Assembly (NCBI GenBank): GCA_050743385.1
Contig: JBOGFJ010000037.1
Coordinates: forward strand, 1-16,704
Direction of reading: 5' to 3'
Source: JACDBD01 sp050743385
Lineage (GTDB): Bacteria; Actinomycetota; Acidimicrobiia; IMCC26256; JACDBD01
Length of the DNA stretch: 16,704 bases
Shown here: piece by piece, positions 12,845-16,704 of the stretch
Layout: each line of letters opens with the position of its first letter
How positions within the stretch are numbered: position 1 is the first letter of the stretch
The notes under the pieces: model-generated
The model's database searches: none
Told to the model about the DNA's origin: nothing
What the model saw: the letters and a program-made list of their open reading frames with translations, nothing else
Made by a program: the position numbers and the translations under genes

Positions 12845-12925
12845 ACTCGCTCTTCGGCAACCCCTCCGCCCCGCCTTCGCCCCGGAGCCCCGCCGCTGCC
12901 GGCCGGCCGGCCGGAGGGCAGGCCG

Positions 12926-13204
12926 TCAGTTGCGCGGGGAGGTGGCGGCGAGGCGGCGGGCACGCAGGATGCGGCGGCGCTCCCGCTCGGAGGCGCCGCC
13001 CCAGACGCCGTGGTCGATCCGGTAGCGAAGGGCGTACTCGAGGCACTCGGCCCTCACCGGGCAGTCGGCGCATACCCTGCGGGCCTGCTCCACGCCGACG
13101 CCGTCGGAGGGGAAGAATTCCTCCGGTGCACGCTCGCGGCAGCGGGCGGACAGCATCCACTGCTGCTCGTGATGATCAGGCGGGGGCGGCGGAAGGGTTT
13201 CCAT
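12926..13204 (-). CDS. WhiB-family iron-sulfur transcriptional regulator (second copy)
   Basis: A 92-residue Wbl protein with C22, C45, C48 and C54 in the cluster-binding spacing, then HGVWGGASERERRR (65-78) and a basic tail. It is compact, with a proline-rich start (METLPPPPPDHHEQQWM) in place of the long N-terminus of the copy at 9131. ATG 13204 is preceded by AGGAGG at 12 nt, a rather long gap, so initiation efficiency or a non-ATG start is worth checking. Upstream on the minus strand is GGAACC-N16-CGTT, the same element that precedes the sigma factor, so its transcription is probably driven by that sigma factor. It is divergent from htrA and convergent with the anti-sigma gene. Insertion of a whiB gene here is a difference from the mycobacterial sigE locus. 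Confidence 0.92.
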   Translation of the reverse strand: METLPPPPPDHHEQQWMLSARCRERAPEEFFPSDGVGVEQARRVCADCPVRAECLEYALRYRIDHGVWGGASERERRRILRARRLAATSPRN

Positions 13205-13232
13205 GCGATTCAGGTTCCTCCTCGCAGGGTCC

Positions 13233-13258
13233 AACGACCTGGGGTTCGGCGAGGTTCC
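13233..13258 (-). promoter_or_regulatory. ECF-sigma promoter of whiB
   Basis: On the minus strand GGAACC (13258-13253), a 16-bp spacer, then CGTT (13236-13233). A transcript would begin near 13226 and include the AGGAGG at 13222-13217. Element and spacer length are identical to those at the sigma gene and at htrA. Confidence 0.7.
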
Positions 13259-13278
13259 CAGATGGTTGCACACCTCAT

Positions 13279-13304
13279 GGAACCCCTTCGGCATCGGAGG
13301 CGTT
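13279..13304 (+). promoter_or_regulatory. ECF-sigma promoter of htrA
   Basis: GGAACC (13279-13284), 16 bp, CGTT (13301-13304). Transcription would start near 13311, giving a leader of about 47 nt that ends in GGAGG (13347-13351), 6 nt before ATG 13358. It stands back-to-back with the whiB promoter; the two -35 elements are 20 bp apart. Confidence 0.7.
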
Positions 13305-13357
13305 CGACATGACAACGACTCATCGGAGATACGGACGACTGCCGACGGAGGATGTCC

Positions 13358-14527
13358 ATGACTCCCGACGTCCAGACCCCCCACGACGTTGACCCCGTGC
13401 CGGAGATGACCGAGATGCGCCCGCCGGTGGCCCCCCCGAAGCCCCCCGGACGGCTGCGCCACGTGGTGACGGGCGCCGTCGTCGGGGGCCTCTGCGGCGC
13501 CCTGGTGGCGACCGGCGCCTTCCTCGTCGTCGACGACGACGGCGGCACCGACACCACCGTCAAATCGGTGCGCACGCCCGAGATCACCCGGGAGTCGTCG
13601 ACGATCGGCACCGAAGGCGACGTCGCCTCGATCATCGCCGCGGTGGAGCCGGCGGTGGTGGCCGTCACGACCAGGATCGACACCGCCGGGGGCGGAGGGC
13701 GAGCCGCCGGCACCGGCTTCGTGATCGGTGCCGACGGCGTGATCGTCACCAACAACCACGTGGTCGCCGACGCCAACTCCATCGAGGTCGCCTTCTCCGA
13801 CGGCGCCACGCTGCCGGCGGAGATCGTCGGCCGTGACGCCGCCGCCGACCTCGCGGTGGTCAAGGTCGACGCCACCGATCTCCCGGTCGTCGAGCTGGGC
13901 GACTCCGAGACGGTGCAGGTGGGCGACGATGTGGTCGCGATCGGCAACGCCCTCGCCCTCGAAGGCGGTTTGAGCGTGACGCGCGGGATCATCTCCGGGC
14001 CACCGCGCGAGGTGGTCGCCGAGGAGATCGGGATCACACTCGACGCCGTCCTCCAGACCGACGCGGCCATCAACCAGGGCAACTCGGGCGGCCCCCTCGT
14101 CGACGCCCGGGGCCGCGTGATCGGCATCAACACCGCGATCGCAGGTCAGGCCGAGAACGTGGGCTTCGCCATCCCGATCTCGCACGCCCTCCCGATCATC
14201 GAAGACCTCCGCGCCGGCCGTCTGCCCGCCTTCTTGGGTGTCCGGACGGAAACGCTCACGCCCGCCGTCGCCGACGAGCTCGGTGTCGATGCCGACGCCG
14301 GCGCGGTCGTGCTCAACGTCACCGAGGGCTCACCGGCCGAGAACGCCGGCATCGAGGACGGCGACGTGATCGTCGAGATCGCTGGCGATGCCATCGACGA
14401 GACCGGCGACGTGCCCGAGGCGATCCGCCGGCACCGGCCCGGCGACGAGATCGAGGTGGTGCTGGTGCGGGGTGACGAGCGCACCACCGTGCGGGCGACG
14501 CTGGTGCAGCGTCCCGACGCCCAGTAG
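13358..14527 (+). CDS. htrA: HtrA/DegP-like membrane-anchored serine protease with PDZ domain
   Basis: A 389-residue trypsin-like protease for quality control of envelope proteins. A proline-rich cytoplasmic start (1-35) precedes one membrane helix (about 36-58) and an external linker. The protease domain carries the complete triad: His134 (VTNNHVV), Asp164 (AAADLAVVKV) and Ser243 (GNSGGP). A C-terminal PDZ domain (about 290-385) contains FLGVRTETL and AENAGIEDGDVIVEI. An ATG two codons upstream (13352) directly abuts the GGAGG, so ATG 13358 with a 6-nt gap is preferred. It is probably transcribed by the neighbouring ECF sigma factor, forming a stress loop with the anti-sigma factor. Size and layout match membrane-anchored actinobacterial HtrA proteins. 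Confidence 0.94.
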   Translation: MTPDVQTPHDVDPVPEMTEMRPPVAPPKPPGRLRHVVTGAVVGGLCGALVATGAFLVVDDDGGTDTTVKSVRTPEITRESSTIGTEGDVASIIAAVEPAVVAVTTRIDTAGGGGRAAGTGFVIGADGVIVTNNHVVADANSIEVAFSDGATLPAEIVGRDAAADLAVVKVDATDLPVVELGDSETVQVGDDVVAIGNALALEGGLSVTRGIISGPPREVVAEEIGITLDAVLQTDAAINQGNSGGPLVDARGRVIGINTAIAGQAENVGFAIPISHALPIIEDLRAGRLPAFLGVRTETLTPAVADELGVDADAGAVVLNVTEGSPAENAGIEDGDVIVEIAGDAIDETGDVPEAIRRHRPGDEIEVVLVRGDERTTVRATLVQRPDAQ

Positions 14528-14543
14528 CCGCGAGCGCCTCGGG

Positions 14544-14556
14544 TAGCCTGAGCTCG
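14544..14556 (+). promoter_or_regulatory. -10 element for a leaderless mRNA
   Basis: TAGCCT (14544-14549) is followed by 7 nt and the ATG at 14557; there is no Shine-Dalgarno. The element begins 17 nt after the htrA stop, so the small gene can be expressed independently of htrA. Confidence 0.5.
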
Positions 14557-14838
14557 ATGGGCACCGAACCCGAAGAGCTCGAAGAGCAGCTCCCGCCCCA
14601 GGGGCACGTCAAGGTCGTGTATCTCGGCCCGGTGTCGCCGCACTGGGAGGTCCACGGCGTCTTCGGCGACGGGCGGCTCATCGACGAGTTCCGCCAGCGG
14701 GCGCTCGCCCGGCTCCAGCTCCTGCCCCCCCACGACCCCCAGTTCCGCCGCAACCGCGAGCGCGTCGCTCGCGACGCCGAGCGCGAGCGCCTCATCCTCG
14801 AGTGGGACCTCGGCTACGAGGAGGCCGAGAACGCCTAA
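14557..14838 (+). CDS. Small acidic/charged protein of unknown function
   Basis: A 93-residue protein that I do not recognise. It starts with an acidic stretch (EPEELEEQL), has a central compact part (GHVKVVYLGPVSPHWEVHGVFGDGRLIDEFRQRALARLQLL, about 16-56) and ends in a long charged helix (FRRNRERVARDAERERLILEWDLGYEEAE). It has no signal peptide, membrane segment or cysteine, so it should be cytoplasmic. Coding is supported by strong third-position GC, a -10 at exact leaderless spacing and clean gaps on both sides. The mix of a small beta-like core with a helical tail could suit a protein- or RNA-binding adaptor, but this is a guess. It lies between htrA and a membrane-protein gene. Confidence 0.72.
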   Translation: MGTEPEELEEQLPPQGHVKVVYLGPVSPHWEVHGVFGDGRLIDEFRQRALARLQLLPPHDPQFRRNRERVARDAERERLILEWDLGYEEAENA

Positions 14839-14897
14839 CCCGCCGTCGAGGCGTTCCGCGCAGCATTCGTCATGGGTCGATCCTGGGGGGCATCGAC

Positions 14898-15377
14898 ATG
14901 GAGCCGCTGGCACGTTGTCGGCTGACGTTCGCGTTCTTCGTCGCCGTCGTCGTGGCGCTCGCGACCGTCGTCGTCGTGTTCACCGTCACGCGCTCCTCGG
15001 GACGGGGCCTCGACGTGCCACTCACCGCGGTCGTCGTGACGGTGATCGGAGTCGCGTTCGCTGCTCTCGGTCGCCGGGCGCGTGGGAGACTGCACTGCGG
15101 CTCGCGCGTCGACGCCCTCAGGAGCTACCGCGCCCGCCTCGTCCGCTGCGGCTTCCTCGCCGAGGTACCGGCCGCGGCCGGCTTTGTTGCGTTCCTCCTG
15201 ACGGACAACATCGCGGTGTTCATGGTCGGCGCCGGCTTCGCCGTCATCGGGTTGGCGACGATCGCGCCGAGCCGGCGAAACCTCGAGGCCGAGGAGCACG
15301 AGTTTGCGCGGCGGGGCTGTCGACAGTCACTCGTCGGGGCCCTCCTCGACGTCGACGAACCTCCGCGCGTCTTGTAG
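14898..15377 (+). CDS. Hypothetical four-helix membrane protein
   Basis: A 159-residue integral membrane protein with no family I can name. Hydrophobic segments lie near 9-31, 40-58, 84-103 and 104-124, with a basic loop between the second and third (RRARGRLHCGSRVDALRSYRARLVRC) and a charged C-terminal tail. The basic loop suggests its cytoplasmic side. ATG 14898 was chosen because GGGGGG (14885-14890) lies 7 nt upstream; the frame stays open further upstream, but that part overlaps the preceding gene. It is convergent with pstA, 84 bp away. That gap holds two weak inverted repeats (such as GGTTC/GAACC at 15424-15440) and nothing else. The gene could be lineage-specific. Confidence 0.65.
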   Translation: MEPLARCRLTFAFFVAVVVALATVVVVFTVTRSSGRGLDVPLTAVVVTVIGVAFAALGRRARGRLHCGSRVDALRSYRARLVRCGFLAEVPAAAGFVAFLLTDNIAVFMVGAGFAVIGLATIAPSRRNLEAEEHEFARRGCRQSLVGALLDVDEPPRVL

Positions 15378-15461
15378 CCCGGGATCGGGTCACGCGACGC
15401 GGGGGTCGTTGATCCGGGAGTGTGGTTCGCGCGGAGAACCCTGCGCACGCCGGGAGCGCGG

Positions 15462-16448
15462 TCACCAGCGATTCTCGTAGCGGTTGCGCAGCAGGACGGC
15501 CGTGAGGTTGGCGAGGAGCGTGATCGCCAGCAGCACGAGGATCGCAGCGGCGGCCAGATCGGTGTTGAACTCCTGCTCGGCCTCCGTCGCCCACTGGAAG
15601 ACGACCATCGGGAGCGCGGTGTAGGTCTCCTGGAGGCGCTCGAACACCCCGGCGTCGCCGGTGGTGAAGAACGTCCCGTAGAACGCGCCCACGAGGATGA
15701 GCGGGGCGGTCTCGCCGAGTGCCCGGGAGAGCGACAGCACGGTGCCGGTGAGGATCCCCGCGAACGAGTTCGGGAGCACCAGCTGGCGGGTGACCTCCCA
15801 CTTGGTGGCACCGACGCCGTAGCCGCCTTCGCGCAGCGACTGCGGCACCGCCCGGATGGCCTCGGACGCGGTGATGATCACGATCGGCAGCACGAGGATC
15901 GCCAGGGTGAGGCCACCCGCGATCAGGGTGCGGCCGCCGGTGAGGCCACCCCCAGCGCCCCGATTGGTGCCCAGGATCTGCACGAACACCGCCAGCCCCA
16001 GCAGCCCGTAGACGACGGAGGGGACGCCGGCGAGGTTGCGGATGTTGAGGCGCACGAAGCGCGTCAGCCAGCTCTCCTTGGCGTACTCCTCCAGGTACAC
16101 CGCGGTCGCGATCCCGAGGGGGAACGCGACGAGCACGACCATCACCGCGAGCGCGGCCGACCCGAAGATCCCCTGCGCGACGCCGGCGGGCTCGAGGCTC
16201 GAGATCGCACACGGGTCGGCGGCGCAGCGCGAGAGGTCGGACGTGAGGAAGCTGCCCCCCCGGTCCTGAAGCGTTCCCCAGCCGTCGCCGAGAACGGTGC
16301 CGACGAGAACGATGATGAAGAAGAGGCACGCCAGCAGGCACAGCAGCAGCATCGACATGAAGACGAGGCCGGCGACGTCGACGCGTCGACCGCGCAGGGC
16401 TCGATCGATCGTGATCTGACGCGTGATCGCAACGTCGGGCGCAGACAC
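15462..16448 (-). CDS. pstA: Phosphate ABC transporter permease PstA
   Basis: A 328-residue inner-membrane permease that, with PstC, forms the channel for phosphate delivered by PstS and powered by PstB. Helices are seen near 25-52, 95-120, 138-160, 175-198, 228-262 and 297-320. The ABC-interaction loop is EGGYGVGATKWEVTRQLVLP (207-226), and the region SRALGETAPLILVGA is typical of PstA. The first external loop is long and contains a Cys75/Cys80 pair that could form a disulfide. The GTG start at 16448 lies 1 nt after the pstC stop (TGACGTG), so translation is likely coupled. No pstB or phoU follows; the gene ends facing the convergent membrane-protein gene. Confidence 0.94.
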   Translation of the reverse strand: MSAPDVAITRQITIDRALRGRRVDVAGLVFMSMLLLCLLACLFFIIVLVGTVLGDGWGTLQDRGGSFLTSDLSRCAADPCAISSLEPAGVAQGIFGSAALAVMVVLVAFPLGIATAVYLEEYAKESWLTRFVRLNIRNLAGVPSVVYGLLGLAVFVQILGTNRGAGGGLTGGRTLIAGGLTLAILVLPIVIITASEAIRAVPQSLREGGYGVGATKWEVTRQLVLPNSFAGILTGTVLSLSRALGETAPLILVGAFYGTFFTTGDAGVFERLQETYTALPMVVFQWATEAEQEFNTDLAAAAILVLLAITLLANLTAVLLRNRYENRW

Positions 16449-16449
16449 G

Positions 16450-16704
16450 TCAGTATCGTTCCTGCACGCGACGGACGAAGATGTCGCCGACCACGTTGAG
16501 CGCGAACGTCACGACGAACAGCAGCAGCCCGAGGAAGAACAGGCTGTTGTACGCCTGACCGGCGCCGCGCCCGCCGCCGGCGGCGACCTGGTCGGTTCCC
16601 ACCGCCAGTTGCGCCATGGCTGCGGTGATGGTCGTGCCGACGCCGAAGACGTCGCTCTGGAGGCGGGCGTCGCCGATCGAGCCCGCGGCGAGGGCGACCA
16701 CCAT
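16450..16704 (-). CDS. pstC: Phosphate ABC transporter permease PstC, C-terminal part (runs off window)
   Basis: The last 84 residues are visible and the gene continues past the right edge; the Met codon at 16704 is not its start. The fragment opens with MVVALAAGS, the stretch that follows the conserved RAxGET element of PstC. It continues through a periplasmic segment rich in Gly/Ala and a final membrane helix (FFLGLLLFVVTFALNVVGDIFV), and ends in RRVQERY on the cytoplasmic side. It is the first half of the Pst channel, upstream of and coupled to pstA. pstS is expected further upstream, outside the window. Confidence 0.9.
   Translation of the reverse strand: MVVALAAGSIGDARLQSDVFGVGTTITAAMAQLAVGTDQVAAGGGRGAGQAYNSLFFLGLLLFVVTFALNVVGDIFVRRVQERY

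Noticed and set aside
12899..12914. GGCCGGCCGGCCGG run between the anti-sigma and whiB genes, considered as a repeat or terminator.
   Set aside because: A short dinucleotide-like GC run of this kind is expected by chance at this base composition and does not form a distinct stem-loop.
13309..13392. A 27-codon upstream frame (ATG 13309) in the htrA leader, overlapping the htrA start.
   Set aside because: The ATG is only 4 nt after the CGTT element, probably before the transcript start, and the peptide is basic and featureless. It could be a leader peptide, but nothing supports translation.
15424..15440. GGTTC/GAACC hairpin as a terminator between the membrane-protein gene and pstA.
   Set aside because: A five-bp stem with a seven-nt loop and no supporting context; not called as a feature.

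Overview
The window reads as chromosomal DNA of a very GC-rich actinobacterium. The strongest pointers are two WhiB-family regulators, a luciferase-like (probably F420-dependent) oxidoreductase, a TatA/ECF-sigma/anti-sigma/HtrA block that matches the order I recall from Mycobacterium, and many genes whose start codon sits 6-7 nt after a TANNNT -10 element, as expected for actinobacterial leaderless mRNAs. A deep actinobacterial lineage such as Acidimicrobiia would fit, but that is inference. I see no tRNA, rRNA, CRISPR, phage or insertion sequence. Genes are tightly packed, and no gene-free stretch exceeds about 170 bp.

Layout. 1-1129 (minus): start of sdhA and all of sdhC (succinate dehydrogenase). 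1164-3667 (minus): a 2TM membrane protein translationally coupled to a GH2 beta-mannosidase-like hydrolase. 3789-8451: a MoxR-type AAA+ ATPase, a membrane J-domain/DUF3592 fusion and a 675-residue VWA protein (all plus), with a small putative lipoprotein on the minus strand between them. 8458-9514: divergent macrodomain hydrolase and WhiB protein. 9515-9650: a long hairpin and an 18-bp triplicate repeat. 9628-11492: divergent ftcD and LLM oxidoreductase driven by overlapping promoters. 11556-14527: tatA, ECF sigma factor, anti-sigma factor, a second WhiB (minus) and htrA. 14557-15377: an unknown 93-aa protein and a four-helix membrane protein. 15462-16704 (minus): pstA and the end of pstC (phosphate uptake).

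The most coherent system is the envelope-stress block. The sequence GGAACC-N16-CGTT occurs three times: upstream of the sigma gene, and back-to-back in front of whiB and htrA. I found it nowhere else in the window on reading both strands for GGAAC/GTTCC. This predicts an autoregulated ECF sigma regulon. Its membrane-bound anti-sigma partner has lost the histidine and both cysteines of the usual zinc-binding HxxxCxxC motif, and has no cysteine at all. The second system of interest is the MoxR ATPase/J-domain/VWA cluster, which looks like a metal-chelatase-like or chaperone-like remodelling machine with a possible Hsp70 link.
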